This document shows, in pieces, positions 8,614 through 18,125 of a DNA stretch of 64,000 bases (within the stretch, counting starts at the first letter, position 1; each line of letters starts with the position of its first letter). The notes beneath the pieces are model-generated. The model had not been told where the DNA came from and made no database searches. It saw nothing but the letters and a program-made list of their open reading frames with translations. Origin of the DNA: Actinopolyspora saharensis (lineage in GTDB: Bacteria > Actinomycetota > Actinomycetes > Mycobacteriales > Pseudonocardiaceae). The stretch lies in the NCBI RefSeq assembly GCF_900100925.1, contig NZ_FNKO01000002.1:1240001-1304000 (forward strand), given 5' to 3'. A program made the position numbers and the translations under genes.

Positions 8614-9984
8614 ATGATCGACGAAACCGAACTTACCGACCTCACGACACGCGCCGAAGGTCCCGTCCTCGTTCCCGGAGGGGAGGAGTACGAGCAGGAG
8701 CTGAGTGGATTCCAGACCGCCTACCACCACCGGCCCGCCGTGATCGTCGGAGCACGGACCTCCCGGGACGTCGAGCTGGCCGTGACGTTCGCGATCAAGC
8801 ACGACCTTCCCGTGGCCGTGCAGGCCACCGGGCACGGAGTAACGGTGCTCGACGAGGGGGGTGTGCTGGTCACCAGCAGGCGCATGACCGGGGTCTCCGT
8901 CGACGCGCGGAACAGGACCGCACGGATCGAGTCCGGGACGCAGTGGAAGGACGTGGTGGCCAGCACCGTGCCCCACGGCCTCGCCCCGCTGAGCGGATCG
9001 GCACCGCACACCGGCGTGGTCGGCTACACTCTCGGAGGGGGCATAGGACTTCTCGGGCGTGAATTCGGCTACGCGGCCGACCACGTGCGCTCCTTGGACG
9101 TCGTGGGAGCCGACGGTGTCCTCCGGCACGTCACCCCGGACGGAGACCCCGACCTCTTCTGGGCCCTGCTCGGGGGGCGGGACAACTTCGGCATCGTGAC
9201 CGCTCTGGAGATGGAGCTGCTGCCAGTACAGCGTCTCTACGGCGGTGGGATCTACTACGACGCCGCGGACGCGGAAGCGGTCTTCGCCCACTTCCGCGAG
9301 TGGACCTCCACCGCTCCCGAGACGATCACCTCCTCCGTGGGGATGATCGAGTATCCACCGATCCCGGTCTTCCCGGAACCACTGCGTGGCAGGCACGTGG
9401 TGCACGTGCGGTTCGCCACCACCGATCTGGAGAGCGGTCCGGACATGATCCGTTCCTGGAGGGACGTGGCCACCCCCGTTTTCGAGCACCTGGGAGAACT
9501 CGGTTACGACGAGGTGGGATCCATATACCGTGAGCCGGACTTCGCCCATTCTTTCTTCGGCAACAACGTACTGCTCGGCGAACTCGACCCCGCCGTGCTG
9601 AACTCGGTGCTCGAACTGGCGGGCCGAACGGCTCCAGTCGGCTGCATCGTGGACCTGCGCCATCTCGGCGGGGCCATGTCCCGCCCCCCTCGGGTCCCCA
9701 ACGCCGTTCCCTTCCGTGAGGCGCAGTACATTCTGCGCGTGCTCTCTGCCGTGGACGAGGATTCCGAGGAGACCGTCCGAGCAGCACACCAACGTGTCTA
9801 CGAGGCCGTGGCGCCATGGACCGTGGGGCGTTCGTTGAACTTCGTCTACGGGAGGCGCACGGAGGACGAGTTCGTCAACGAGGTCTACGACGCGGACACG
9901 TTGCACCGGCTGGCGAAGCTGAAGAACCGCTACGACCCGCACAACGTCTTCCGCCGCAACCAAAATATTCGCCCGGAAGCCTGA
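8614..9984 (+). CDS. FAD-linked oxidoreductase, berberine-bridge-enzyme type
   Basis: A 456-residue flavoprotein of the FAD-binding-4/BBE family. The N-terminal FAD domain contains VQATGHGVTV, where the His is the usual covalent FAD attachment, and GYTLGGGIGLLGREFGYAADHV. The C-terminal BBE motif is YDPHNVFRRNQNI. The second covalent Cys of bicovalent members is not visible in HTGVVGY. These enzymes oxidise alcohols, amines or ring carbons with O2. Here it could act on a phenazine or a reduced precursor. The ATG at 8614 follows AAAGGAAC. The upstream open frame overlaps the StrR-like gene and was not used. A bidirectional terminator follows directly. Confidence 0.85.
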   Translation: MIDETELTDLTTRAEGPVLVPGGEEYEQELSGFQTAYHHRPAVIVGARTSRDVELAVTFAIKHDLPVAVQATGHGVTVLDEGGVLVTSRRMTGVSVDARNRTARIESGTQWKDVVASTVPHGLAPLSGSAPHTGVVGYTLGGGIGLLGREFGYAADHVRSLDVVGADGVLRHVTPDGDPDLFWALLGGRDNFGIVTALEMELLPVQRLYGGGIYYDAADAEAVFAHFREWTSTAPETITSSVGMIEYPPIPVFPEPLRGRHVVHVRFATTDLESGPDMIRSWRDVATPVFEHLGELGYDEVGSIYREPDFAHSFFGNNVLLGELDPAVLNSVLELAGRTAPVGCIVDLRHLGGAMSRPPRVPNAVPFREAQYILRVLSAVDEDSEETVRAAHQRVYEAVAPWTVGRSLNFVYGRRTEDEFVNEVYDADTLHRLAKLKNRYDPHNVFRRNQNIRPEA

Positions 9985-10002
9985 TCCACCGGGAACTTTC
10001 GT

Positions 10003-10044
10003 ACGCGGGGGTGTTCCGGGAACCACTCCGGAACACCTCCGCGT
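10003..10044. terminator. Bidirectional hairpin between convergent genes
   Basis: A 17-bp stem (10003-10019 paired with 10028-10044, one G-T wobble) closes an 8-nt loop. It lies 18 nt after the flavoprotein stop and 11 nt past the end of the convergent VOC gene, so it can serve both. Confidence 0.8.
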
Positions 10045-10055
10045 CCCCCGTCCAC

Positions 10056-10475
10056 TCAGGAGCGGGTGGAGTCCACCGGAGAGGCGACGGCGACCCGGTT
10101 GCCGCTGGGGTCCGCGAGCGTGGCCACCCGCTCGCCCCACGGCATGTCGAACGGTTCCCGCACCACCGGCACCCCCTGCTCACGAAGTTCGCGCACAGTC
10201 CCGTCGACGTCTCCGAGCAGGACGAACAACTCGAACGGCCCGTCTGCGGCAACGGAGCCGACGTCCTGGCGCGCCGGGATGTCCGAGTGGGCCACGGCGA
10301 GCTCGGCCGAATCCCGCACCATCCCGACGAACTCGGGTTCGCCCTCGGACGGATGCTGCACACGGCGGGAGAATCCCAGCCGCTCGTAGAACCGGACCGT
10401 GGCGGTGACCTGGGGCGTGTACAACACGGGGAATGCCCGACGTTCCGACCCGCCGTCGCGGTGCACCTCACTCAT
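10056..10475 (-). CDS. VOC/glyoxalase-fold protein, candidate phenazine resistance
   Basis: A 139-residue single-unit vicinal-oxygen-chelate protein. It reads PVLYTPQVTATVRFYERLGF near residue 15 and ends DPSGNRVAVASPVD, with the paired beta-alpha-beta-beta-beta pattern of glyoxalase/bleomycin-resistance proteins. In the Pantoea griseoluteate cluster a protein of this fold (EhpR) binds the phenazine and gives resistance, so a sequestering role is plausible, but that is context inference. The ATG at 10475 has GGAGGTCCGC before it. It overlaps the upstream methyltransferase stop as ATGA, so the two are translationally coupled. Confidence 0.75.
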   Translation of the reverse strand: MSEVHRDGGSERRAFPVLYTPQVTATVRFYERLGFSRRVQHPSEGEPEFVGMVRDSAELAVAHSDIPARQDVGSVAADGPFELFVLLGDVDGTVRELREQGVPVVREPFDMPWGERVATLADPSGNRVAVASPVDSTRS

Positions 10476-11176
10476 GCGGACCTCCGATCGGCGAAGACCC
10501 GCCACACTGGCAACCGCGTGTGTCCCTGCTCATCCAGTTCAGGGCTGCTGCCGACCTTCTCGAAGAATCCCCGCACCGGTCCCGGCAATCCCAGGTAAAC
10601 CGCGGAGGAGAGGTGCGTGATCTCCCATCCCGCCTCGTCGAGCACGGAACGCACTTCCTTCTCGGACACGGACAGTGGCTCCGGCATCCCACCGGCAACA
10701 TCGGCGAAGCACAACATGCTCAAGCGCCCGCCGGGCCGGGTGACGCGGTGGAGGGCACGTACGCAGTGCCGTCGTCCTTCTTCTCCGAGGGTGTGAAACA
10801 GCGCGCTGTCCAGCACGGAGTCGAAACTGCCCGCGTAACCCTCCAGTTCGGTCGCATCGGCCACGTCGAAGGTCACGTCCAGCCCGTGCGCCCGTTGCCT
10901 GGCCTCCGCGATCGCCGCCGAGGCGGCGTCGATGGCAGTAACCGCGTGGCCACGACCGGCGAGGAACACGGCGTTGTCGCCCGGTCCGCATCCGACGTCG
11001 AGAACCTCTCCGGTGAAACGTCCCAGCCTCTCCATCTCGACGACTTCGGGTTGGGCCTGTCCTATGTCCCACGGAACGCCCTCGATGTCCGCTCCGGGAA
11101 GGAAATCGCCGCCAGTGTAGACGGCGTCGAAGTCGGCGTTGGTGAAATCATACGACGACTGCTCGGTGGTGCTCAC
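10472..11176 (-). CDS. Class I SAM-dependent methyltransferase
   Basis: A 234-residue Rossmann methyltransferase. Motif I is VLDVGCGPGDNAVFLAGRGH (about residues 50-70), motif II is VTAIDAASAAIAEA, and the post-I acidic segment is VTFDVADATELEGY. It resembles small Methyltransf_25 enzymes found in antibiotic clusters and in thiopurine or toxin methylation. A likely target is a phenazine hydroxyl, ring nitrogen or carboxylate, but the sequence does not show which. GTG at 11176 was chosen because AGGAGAGATTT precedes it; an ATG at 11200 is in frame but lacks a ribosome site. It forms a two-gene operon with the VOC gene, transcribed away from the biosynthetic operon. Confidence 0.82.
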   Translation of the reverse strand: MSTTEQSSYDFTNADFDAVYTGGDFLPGADIEGVPWDIGQAQPEVVEMERLGRFTGEVLDVGCGPGDNAVFLAGRGHAVTAIDAASAAIAEARQRAHGLDVTFDVADATELEGYAGSFDSVLDSALFHTLGEEGRRHCVRALHRVTRPGGRLSMLCFADVAGGMPEPLSVSEKEVRSVLDEAGWEITHLSSAVYLGLPGPVRGFFEKVGSSPELDEQGHTRLPVWRVFADRRSA

Positions 11177-11514
11177 AAATCTCTCCTCTGCTCGCTTCAA
11201 GGCTCAGCACGTACCTCAGCGACGGAAGTATCGTGAATACAACTGCCGATATGAAGAGTGTCCACCCAACGGGCTCGCACCCTCCCCCTCTTTCTTCACT
11301 TCACTCTTGATGTCCAACTGCGAAAATTCCTCGGTCGGACACCGAGACCCCTTCGCGAGCTCATAACCTCGAGAAACGATGAACAGCGAAGCGGACGTGA
11401 GCAGAAGGTGTGGACATGGCGCCCCCGATTGGGGCCGAATGGAAATCGACGCCGACGGGACGAATCCCATCGGTCCCGAAATCACCGCTTCCCTCTGGTG
11501 AAAGGGGAATTCAC
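11177..11514. promoter_or_regulatory. Divergent promoter region within the cluster
   Basis: A 338-nt gap between the minus-strand methyltransferase start and the plus-strand SDR start. It must contain promoters in both directions. The part around 11215-11350 is less GC-rich than the coding regions. I could not identify a convincing -35/-10 pair or a SARP heptamer repeat by eye. Confidence 0.45.
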
Positions 11515-12327
11515 GTGTCTGGTCGAGTCTGGTTCATCACCGGAACCTCCCGCGGTTTCGGCAGGATCTGGGCACGGGCCGCCCTGGAACACGGCGAACG
11601 CGTGGCCGCGACCGCGCGGGACGCCGCGGACCTGGACGACCTCGTGGCTCGGTACGGCGACGCGGTACTTCCCCTGGAACTGGACGTCACCGACCGGCTG
11701 GCCGCCCAACGGGCCGTGCGGGCCGCCCACGAACGGTTCGGCAGGCTCGACGTGGTGATCAACAACGCCGGGTACGGACTGTTCGGGGCGGTGGAGGACA
11801 TCACCGAGGAACAGGCACGTGCCCAGATGGACACGAACTTCTTCGGGATCCTGTGGATCACTCAGGCGGTGCTGCCGATTCTGCGGCAGCAGGGATCGGG
11901 GCACATCCTCCAGATGTCGAGCATCGCCGGGATCGCCTCCTGGCCGATGCTCGGGCTCTACCACGCCTCGAAGTGGGCCGTCGAGGGAATGAGCGACGCG
12001 CTGGCCCAGGAGGTCGAGCGCTTCGGCATCCACGTCACCGTGCTGGAACCCGGTCCGTTCAGGACCGACTGGCGGGGTGCTTCGGCGGTCTGGGCCGAAC
12101 CGGGCGAAGCCTACGCAACGGCCGCGCAGCCGCCCTCGGCGGGAGCGGAGCCGGGAGATCCGGAGGCCACCGCGGAAGCCGTCAGGGAAATCGTCGACTC
12201 CGAGAATCCGCCGTTGCGGGTCTTTCTCGGCTCTTCGGCACTGGAAACCGCCCGCGACGTGTACGAGGACCGGCTGCACACCTGGGAGCTGTGGAACCCG
12301 ACGGCCAAGTCCGCCCAGGGAGCCTGA
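11515..12327 (+). CDS. Classical short-chain dehydrogenase/reductase
   Basis: A 270-residue SDR. It has the cofactor loop TGTSRGFG near residue 9, the NNAG motif (VVINNAGYGLF), catalytic Ser in QMSSIAG, and the YHASK pair (Tyr about 151, Lys about 155), followed by VTVLEPGPFRTD. The TGTSRGFG variant and PGPFRTD are typical of the NADP-linked oxidoreductases of the retinol-dehydrogenase-like group. It could reduce the phenazine aldehyde made by the EhpF-LuxC pair, or oxidise an alcohol. The GTG at 11515 follows GAAAGGGGAATTCAC; the frame extends upstream to 11410 without a ribosome site. It opens the main rightward operon. Confidence 0.9.
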   Translation: MSGRVWFITGTSRGFGRIWARAALEHGERVAATARDAADLDDLVARYGDAVLPLELDVTDRLAAQRAVRAAHERFGRLDVVINNAGYGLFGAVEDITEEQARAQMDTNFFGILWITQAVLPILRQQGSGHILQMSSIAGIASWPMLGLYHASKWAVEGMSDALAQEVERFGIHVTVLEPGPFRTDWRGASAVWAEPGEAYATAAQPPSAGAEPGDPEATAEAVREIVDSENPPLRVFLGSSALETARDVYEDRLHTWELWNPTAKSAQGA

Positions 12328-12361
12328 TCACGCCGCGGCGAACCGTCGAAAGGAGAAAGTC

Positions 12362-13603
12362 GTGGTGACAGAAACCATGACCGCACCAACCCCCGATCCG
12401 GTGAGTTCGGTGCGGAACACGATCCCGGACGTGCCCCCCGACCGGGAGGAGCTCGCGGCACGGGCGACGAGCCTGTGTCCGCTGCTGTGGGAGGACGCCG
12501 CCGAGCACGACCACGCACGCCGGCTCACCGAGCGGAGCATCGCGGCGATAACCGACCACGGGCTGATGCGGCTGATGACACCGCCCCGTTTCGGAGGGCA
12601 CGGTGCCGGTGCCGCCGCCCTGCTGGACGTGGCCATCGCCCTCGGACGCGGCTGCTGCTCGGCGTCCTGGGTAACCGGGGTGCTCAACGTGGGGAACTTC
12701 GTGGCCTCGCTCTTCCCGGAAGCGGCCCACCAGGACGTCTGGGGAAACGATCCGAACGCCCGGACAGCGCAGGTGCTCGGACTTCCCGCCCGGCAGGTCG
12801 AGCCGGCCGAGGGCGGAGTGACGGTCACCGGTGAGTGGGCCTACATGTCGGGCTCGGCGCACGCCGAGTGGTTCTGCGTGCTGCTGGCCCACGGTGCGGG
12901 CAACGCGGCGGGAGTGCACTTCGCCCTCATGCCGCGTGAGGAGCTGGAGATCAGGGACACCTGGTACTTCACCGGAATGCGCGGCACGGGCAGCAACACG
13001 GTCTTCGCCGAGCAGGTGTTCGTCCCCGAGCACCGCCTGCTCGGCTACCAAGCCGTACTCAACGGAGAGCTGACCTCCCAGGACGCGGCCACGCCCTACC
13101 GCAACAGCCTCACCGGAATCTTCTCCATCGGACTGATCGGCTCCCTGATCGGCGGAGCGGAATCCGCTCTGCGCTACACACTGGACAAGGCACCGGACCG
13201 CCCCGCGGCGGGGTCCACCTATCCGACGCAGGCCGAGGCTCCGCCCGTGCAGCGATCCCTCGCCGCCGCGGCCACGAGAATCGACTCGGCCAAGCTGCAC
13301 GCCTACCGGATCGCCGACTCCGTCGACGAGCACGCCCACGCGGACAGCGATGCTGACTCGTTGACCCGCGCCCGATCACGCATGGAGTCCACGCGCGTCG
13401 CAGAACTGTGCCGGGAGGCGGTGGAGGAACTGCTCACCGCCTACGGTTCCTCCGGCTTCAACGAGGCCAACCCGCTGCAGCGGATCTGGCGCGACATCCA
13501 CGTCGGCAGCCGTCACGCGGGTTTCGGCATGGGGATTCCGCACCAGCTCTACGGCCATGCCCTGGTGGGGAAGGACCCCCGGGAAATCAGTGCTCTGGTG
13601 TGA
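12362..13603 (+). CDS. Acyl-CoA-dehydrogenase-fold flavin-dependent monooxygenase
   Basis: A 413-residue protein of the acyl-CoA dehydrogenase superfamily, closest in pattern to HsaA/HpaB-like FMNH2- or FADH2-dependent aromatic hydroxylases. It has an N-terminal helical domain, a middle beta domain (GGVTVTGEWAYMSGSAHAEW, DTWYFTGMRGTGSNTV) and a C-terminal helical bundle ending LQRIWRDIHVGSRHAGFGMG. The catalytic Glu of true dehydrogenases is not evident. It would need reduced flavin from a separate reductase; the truncated reductase at 1-369 or the flavoproteins at 18118 and 19049 are candidates. A role in hydroxylating the phenazine ring is inference. Start GTG 12362 is 6 nt after AGGAG, and a second GTG follows at once. 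Confidence 0.78.
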   Translation: MVTETMTAPTPDPVSSVRNTIPDVPPDREELAARATSLCPLLWEDAAEHDHARRLTERSIAAITDHGLMRLMTPPRFGGHGAGAAALLDVAIALGRGCCSASWVTGVLNVGNFVASLFPEAAHQDVWGNDPNARTAQVLGLPARQVEPAEGGVTVTGEWAYMSGSAHAEWFCVLLAHGAGNAAGVHFALMPREELEIRDTWYFTGMRGTGSNTVFAEQVFVPEHRLLGYQAVLNGELTSQDAATPYRNSLTGIFSIGLIGSLIGGAESALRYTLDKAPDRPAAGSTYPTQAEAPPVQRSLAAAATRIDSAKLHAYRIADSVDEHAHADSDADSLTRARSRMESTRVAELCREAVEELLTAYGSSGFNEANPLQRIWRDIHVGSRHAGFGMGIPHQLYGHALVGKDPREISALV

Positions 13604-13796
13604 ACCCGATTCCTGCCGTCACGTCCGCGAGCACCGCCCCCACTGCCCCCTCTCCTAACCGGTTCGGCGTCCGCCCCGCTGACGCCCCTCGCAGTTCCCC
13701 TTCACGCCACCGTACCGACGCTTCCTCGCGAAGAAACGAATTCCCGCGACCCCTGACAGGTTGATTCGTCCCCGAAGACGAGAACGGAGCACACCG

Positions 13797-14288
13797 ATGT
13801 ACGAAACCGTGCCGCACACCGATGCCCCCACCGACCCCACCGCGCGGCGGGACCACAACCGCGCCATCGTCGACCTGTACATGAACACCCGGGGGCAAGA
13901 CCGGCACAAACGCCACCTGCTGTTCACCGAGGACGGGGTGGGAGGTCTGTGGACCACCGACAAGTGCGAACCCATCAAGATCCAGGGGCGGGACCGGCTG
14001 GCGGAGCACGCGGCCTGGTCGTTGCAGTGCTTCCCCGACTGGGCCTGGATCAACATCGAGATCTTCGACACCCAGGATCCCGACCGCTTCTGGGTGGAGT
14101 GTGACGGAGAAGGAAAAATCTGCTACGAGGGATACCCCGAAGGGTACTACCGGAATCACTTCCTGCACTCCTTCACCTTCGAGAACGGCAAGATCGCACT
14201 GCAGCGCGAGTTCATGAACCCTTGCGAGCAATTCCGCGCACTGGGAATCGAAATTCCCACCATCAAACGAGCCGGAATTCCCACCTGA
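13797..14288 (+). CDS. phzB: Phenazine biosynthesis protein PhzA/PhzB
   Basis: A 163-residue member of the PhzA/B family (NTF2-like fold), normally about 165 residues. The protein accelerates condensation of two 6-amino-5-oxocyclohexene carboxylate molecules into the tricyclic phenazine precursor. The hallmark stretch [17 protein letters not shown] includes His71. The distal [14 protein letters not shown] includes Glu138, equivalent to the acid/base residues studied in Burkholderia PhzA. Only one copy is present, as usual outside Pseudomonas, where phzA and phzB are duplicated. The ATG has ACGGAGC upstream. It starts the phzB-D-E core. Confidence 0.95.
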   Translation: MYETVPHTDAPTDPTARRDHNRAIVDLYMNTRGQDRHKRHLLFTEDGVGGLWTTDKCEPIKIQGRDRLAEHAAWSLQCFPDWAWINIEIFDTQDPDRFWVECDGEGKICYEGYPEGYYRNHFLHSFTFENGKIALQREFMNPCEQFRALGIEIPTIKRAGIPT

Positions 14289-14421
14289 TTTCCGCGCCGA
14301 ACACCCGGTCGGTCCCGCCCCAGCCGGCGGGACCGACCCTCCACACGCCGTCAGATCTTCCGTCCGTGCGCCGGATTCCGGGTCGGTTCGGCCACGGACG
14401 CGAACGAGAGAGGAACCGCCC

Positions 14422-15048
14422 ATGACCGCAGGAATCCCCACGATTCCGAACTACCGACTCCCCGGACAGGACACCCTGCCCACCAACACCGCCCCCTGGA
14501 GTCCGGATCCGCGACGGGCCGTGCTGCTGGTTCACGACATGCAGCGGTACTTCGTCCGCGCCTTCTCCGACCCGATGCGGCACGACCTGGTGCACAACAG
14601 CGCGCTACTGCGCGAACGCGCCGCCGCATCGGGTGTGCCGGTCGCCTACACGGCCCAGCCCGGCAGGATGGAGGACGGACAGCGCGGTCTGCTCAAAGAC
14701 TTCTGGGGACCGGGTATGCGCACAGATCCCGAGGACCGCGAGGTGCTCCCCGAACTCGCCCCGGAGGAGGACGACTGGGAGTTCACCAAAATGCGCTACA
14801 GCGCCTTTTTCTCCTCCGGGCTGCTGGAACGCATGCGCGAGTCCGGAAGGGACCAGCTGGTGCTGTGCGGCGTGTATGCCCACATTGGCGTGCTCGCCAC
14901 CGCGTTGGACGCCTTCACGAACGACATCCAACCCTTCCTCGTCGCCGACGCTCTCGGGGACTTCTCCGAGTCCGACCACCGGCTGGCACTGGACTACGCG
15001 GCCCGCAGATGTGCGGTCGTGCTGCCCATGGCGGAGGTATTCGCATGA
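14422..15048 (+). CDS. phzD: PhzD, isochorismatase-type hydrolase
   Basis: A 208-residue enzyme that hydrolyses 2-amino-2-deoxyisochorismate to trans-2,3-dihydro-3-hydroxyanthranilate and pyruvate. The isochorismatase core begins [14 protein letters not shown] with catalytic Asp39. FTKMRYSAF supplies Lys123, and the usual cysteine of the superfamily is replaced as in true PhzD ([10 protein letters not shown]). Length and residue spacing match Pseudomonas PhzD (207 residues, Asp38 and Lys122). GAGAGGAACCGCC precedes the ATG. The stop overlaps the phzE start as ATGA. Confidence 0.96.
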   Translation: MTAGIPTIPNYRLPGQDTLPTNTAPWSPDPRRAVLLVHDMQRYFVRAFSDPMRHDLVHNSALLRERAAASGVPVAYTAQPGRMEDGQRGLLKDFWGPGMRTDPEDREVLPELAPEEDDWEFTKMRYSAFFSSGLLERMRESGRDQLVLCGVYAHIGVLATALDAFTNDIQPFLVADALGDFSESDHRLALDYAARRCAVVLPMAEVFA

Positions 15049-16952
15049 CCCCGATCCCGAGTCCGCACCTGCCCGACGATCAGCTGGGACGTATCCTGGC
15101 CACTTACGAACCTCCCCCATTCGCCCTGCTGTACCGCCCAGGCAGCGGACCGCGGGACACTGTCGACGTGCTGACCGGCGAGGTCTCGTTCCCCGCGACT
15201 CTCGCCGAGATCCCGCTGGAAGGACGATCCGGCGCTGAGACCGGGGAGGCAGGGGCGAACGACACGCTCGTGCTGATGCCCTACCGGCAGCTCGCCGAAC
15301 GCGACCTCACCGCCCCCGACGACGGGGAACCCCTGATCACGATGAGCGTCGCGGAACAGGGCACGCTGCCCCTGGACGGGGTTCTCGCACGCATCCCCGA
15401 CGTCCCCACCACGCTCACGAACGGCCGTTTCGATGTGAGCGACGAGTCCCACGCCGAAACGGTCCGCCGGATCGTCTCCGAGGAGATCGGCGCGGGAGCG
15501 GGGGCGAACTTCGTGCTCAAACGCACCTACCGGGCCGACCTGACCTCCTATTCGCCTCACACCGCGCTCTCCCTCTTCCGGCGGCTGCTGGAACGCGAGG
15601 AGGGGGCCTACTGGACGTTCCTGATCCACACCGGCGAGCGCACCCTCGTCGGCGCCACGCCCGAACGTCACGTCTCGATGGAGAACGGCAGGGCCGTGAT
15701 GAACCCGGTCAGTGGCACCTACCGGTACCCGCCCACCGGCCCCACCTTGCGGGGGGTAACGGAGTTTCTGGCTGACCGGAAGGAAATCGACGAGCTGTTC
15801 ATGGTCGTGGACGAGGAGCTCAAGATGATGTCCCGGATCTGCCCCTCCGGGGGGAAGGTCACGGGTCCCTACCTCAAGGAGATGGCCCGGCTGGCCCACA
15901 CCGAGTACTTCATCGAAGGACACACCAGCCGAGATGTCCGCGAGATTCTACGCGAGACGATGTTCGCACCCACCGTCACCGGTAGTCCGCTGGAGAACGC
16001 CGCCAGGGTCATCTCCCGACACGAGCCGGGCGGACGCGGATATTACAGCGGTGTGGCCGCTCTCGTCGGCAGGGATTCCTGCGGGGAACGCACCCTCGAC
16101 TCGGCGCTGCTGATCCGCACCGCCGACATCGATGCGACGGGACACCTCCGCATCGGTGTCGGCTCCACTCTCGTGCGCCACTCGGATCCCGCCTCCGAGG
16201 TCGGAGAGACCCGGAGCAAGGCATCCGGCCTGCTCGACGCCCTGGAGGAGAGCAGTTCCCCGCGGTTCCGTCAGCACCCCGAAGTGCGCGCGGAACTCGA
16301 GAAGCGCAACACCCGCATGTCCGGATTCTGGCTGCGGGACGCGGAGAACCGTCGCACGAGGATCCCGGAGCTGGCCGGACTGCGGACCCTGGTCGTCGAC
16401 GCAGAGGACACCTTCACGGCGATGATCGCTCAACAGCTCTCCGCGCTGGGACTCGACGTCACCGTCCAACGCTTCGACGAGGCGTACTCCTTCGACGACC
16501 ACGACCTCGTGGTCATGGGGCCGGGGCCTGGGGACCCACGTGCGACGGACGACCCGCGCATCGCGCACCTGGACACGGCGATCACCCGGCTGCTCGACGA
16601 ACGGCGCCCCTTCCTCGCGGTCTGCCTCAGCCATCAGGTACTCAGTCTGCGCCTCGGCTTGGATCTGCTCCCCAGGGAAGTCCCCAACCAGGGCGTACAG
16701 CGCGAGATCGACCTGTACGGCGCCCGGGAACGCGTGGGGTTCTACAACACCTACTCCGTCCACAGCACCGAGGACAAGATGGACCTCGCCGGTGTCGGAC
16801 CAGTTGAGATCAGCAGGAACGCCGCGGACACCGAGGTGCACGGGTTGCGGGGACCACGCTTCGCCACGATGCAGTTCCACGCCGAATCCGTGATCACCGT
16901 CGACGGGCCGCGGATCACCGCGGAGAACGTCCGGGCGGTGATGGGGACATGA
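15045..16952 (+). CDS. phzE: PhzE, aminodeoxyisochorismate synthase
   Basis: A 635-residue fusion of an anthranilate-synthase-like chorismate domain (about 1-430) and a class I glutamine amidotransferase domain (about 445-630). It converts chorismate and glutamine to 2-amino-2-deoxyisochorismate, the committed step. The chorismate domain shows [10 protein letters not shown] and [14 protein letters not shown]. The amidotransferase has GPGPGDPRA, nucleophile Cys527 in [10 protein letters not shown], and the His-Glu pair in MQFHAES. Size agrees with PhzE (about 630) and it lacks anthranilate synthase features. The ATG at 15045 overlaps the phzD stop by 4 nt, and its own stop overlaps the next gene by 4 nt. 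Confidence 0.96.
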   Translation: MTPIPSPHLPDDQLGRILATYEPPPFALLYRPGSGPRDTVDVLTGEVSFPATLAEIPLEGRSGAETGEAGANDTLVLMPYRQLAERDLTAPDDGEPLITMSVAEQGTLPLDGVLARIPDVPTTLTNGRFDVSDESHAETVRRIVSEEIGAGAGANFVLKRTYRADLTSYSPHTALSLFRRLLEREEGAYWTFLIHTGERTLVGATPERHVSMENGRAVMNPVSGTYRYPPTGPTLRGVTEFLADRKEIDELFMVVDEELKMMSRICPSGGKVTGPYLKEMARLAHTEYFIEGHTSRDVREILRETMFAPTVTGSPLENAARVISRHEPGGRGYYSGVAALVGRDSCGERTLDSALLIRTADIDATGHLRIGVGSTLVRHSDPASEVGETRSKASGLLDALEESSSPRFRQHPEVRAELEKRNTRMSGFWLRDAENRRTRIPELAGLRTLVVDAEDTFTAMIAQQLSALGLDVTVQRFDEAYSFDDHDLVVMGPGPGDPRATDDPRIAHLDTAITRLLDERRPFLAVCLSHQVLSLRLGLDLLPREVPNQGVQREIDLYGARERVGFYNTYSVHSTEDKMDLAGVGPVEISRNAADTEVHGLRGPRFATMQFHAESVITVDGPRITAENVRAVMGT

Positions 16953-17293
16953 GAGCCGAGATCGCCTGGTGGGAACTGGACGGATCACCGCAGACCGTGG
17001 ACTCCCTGCAAGCGCAACTGGACGAACCCACGGTGCTCCCCTGGGGAGAGGTCCCGGGGCTCATGGTGAAGTTCTGGATCGCCGATCTGGAGAGGAATCG
17101 CTGGGGAGCGGTCATGCTCTGGGGGGACGAGCGTCCCGACAACGCGGAACTTCCCCCCAACCGTGCTGCCGAATTGATCGGATTTGCTCCCACACACCGC
17201 TTCACCTTCGACGTCGAGTCCCTGGTCCCGGGCCCCTGCCCGATCCTTCCGGCGACCGGATCCGCAGCGCAGGAAAGGACCGCCGATGCGTGA
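16949..17293 (+). CDS. Small YdhR/ABM-like protein embedded between phzE and phzF
   Basis: A 114-residue protein coupled to both neighbours: its ATG overlaps the phzE stop by 4 nt and its end overlaps phzF by 8 nt. The order of elements and the segment VPGLMVKFWIADLERNRWGAV suggest a dimeric ferredoxin-like alpha/beta barrel such as YdhR or the antibiotic-biosynthesis monooxygenases. I see no metal or flavin motif. The LPPNRAAELIGFAPTHRFTF part is unlike textbook examples. The tight coupling suggests a role on an unstable intermediate, for example the spontaneous oxidation after PhzF/PhzB. It could equally be a non-catalytic partner. It is not one of the standard Pseudomonas phz genes. Confidence 0.6.
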   Translation: MRAEIAWWELDGSPQTVDSLQAQLDEPTVLPWGEVPGLMVKFWIADLERNRWGAVMLWGDERPDNAELPPNRAAELIGFAPTHRFTFDVESLVPGPCPILPATGSAAQERTADA

Positions 17294-18125
17294 GTACATG
17301 GTCGTGGACGCTTTCGCCCGCACACCGCTGCAGGGGAACCCGGTAGCCGTCTTCTTCGACAGCTCCGACCTGAGCAGCCACTCGATGCAGTGCATCGCCA
17401 AGGAAATGAACCTCTCCGAGGTCACCTTCGTCCTCCCCCCTGAAGGGAAGGCCGATGCGCGCATACGCATCTTCACCCCCGTGAACGAACTGCCCTTCGC
17501 CGGGCATCCGATGCTCGGCACGGCGGTGGCCCTCGCCTCAACGATCCCCCGGGAACAGTTGCGGTTGGAAACGGCCATGGGGGTCATCCCGTGCCAGGTG
17601 GCCTCCGACGGAACCGACGAAGCGCTGTCCGTGCGGATGCGCCAGCCCGTACCCGTCCGGGAGCCGTACGAGCACGCCGCCGAGCTCTGCGCCGCCCTCG
17701 GGACGAGTTCCTCCACGGTCCCGGTGGAGGTGTACCGGAACGGACCGCGACACGCTTTCGTGGGGCTGGACAGCATCGCCGAACTCTCGGCGCTGCGGCC
17801 CGACCACAAGGCGCTCACGGCCTTCCCCGATCTCGCCGTCAACTGTTTCGCGGGTTCGGAAAAACAATGGCGTACTCGCATGTTCTCCCCCGCCTACGGC
17901 GTGGTCGAGGACGCGGCAACCGGCTCGGCCGCCGGGCCGCTGGCCGTTCATCTGGCACGTCACGGACTCGTCTCCCACGACCAGGAGATCGAGATTCTGC
18001 AGGGCGTCGAGATGGGACGGTCCTCGTTGATGCTGGCCGCAGCCGAGGGCGCGGACCAGCGGCTCGAAGCCGTCCACGTCGGCGGTCACGGCGTTCCGGT
18101 GGCATGGGGGCGGTTCCATGTCTAG
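17286..18125 (+). CDS. phzF: PhzF, dihydrohydroxyanthranilate isomerase
   Basis: A 279-residue member of the PhzF/diaminopimelate-epimerase fold. It isomerises trans-2,3-dihydro-3-hydroxyanthranilate to the reactive aminoketone that dimerises. The active-site Glu45 lies in EMNLSEVTFVL, His74 in LPFAGHPMLG and Asp209 in VVEDAATGSAAGP, matching Pseudomonas PhzF (Glu45, His74, Asp208). Length is typical (278). The ATG at 17286 overlaps the preceding small gene by 8 nt; its stop overlaps phzG by 8 nt. Confidence 0.96.
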   Translation: MREYMVVDAFARTPLQGNPVAVFFDSSDLSSHSMQCIAKEMNLSEVTFVLPPEGKADARIRIFTPVNELPFAGHPMLGTAVALASTIPREQLRLETAMGVIPCQVASDGTDEALSVRMRQPVPVREPYEHAAELCAALGTSSSTVPVEVYRNGPRHAFVGLDSIAELSALRPDHKALTAFPDLAVNCFAGSEKQWRTRMFSPAYGVVEDAATGSAAGPLAVHLARHGLVSHDQEIEILQGVEMGRSSLMLAAAEGADQRLEAVHVGGHGVPVAWGRFHV

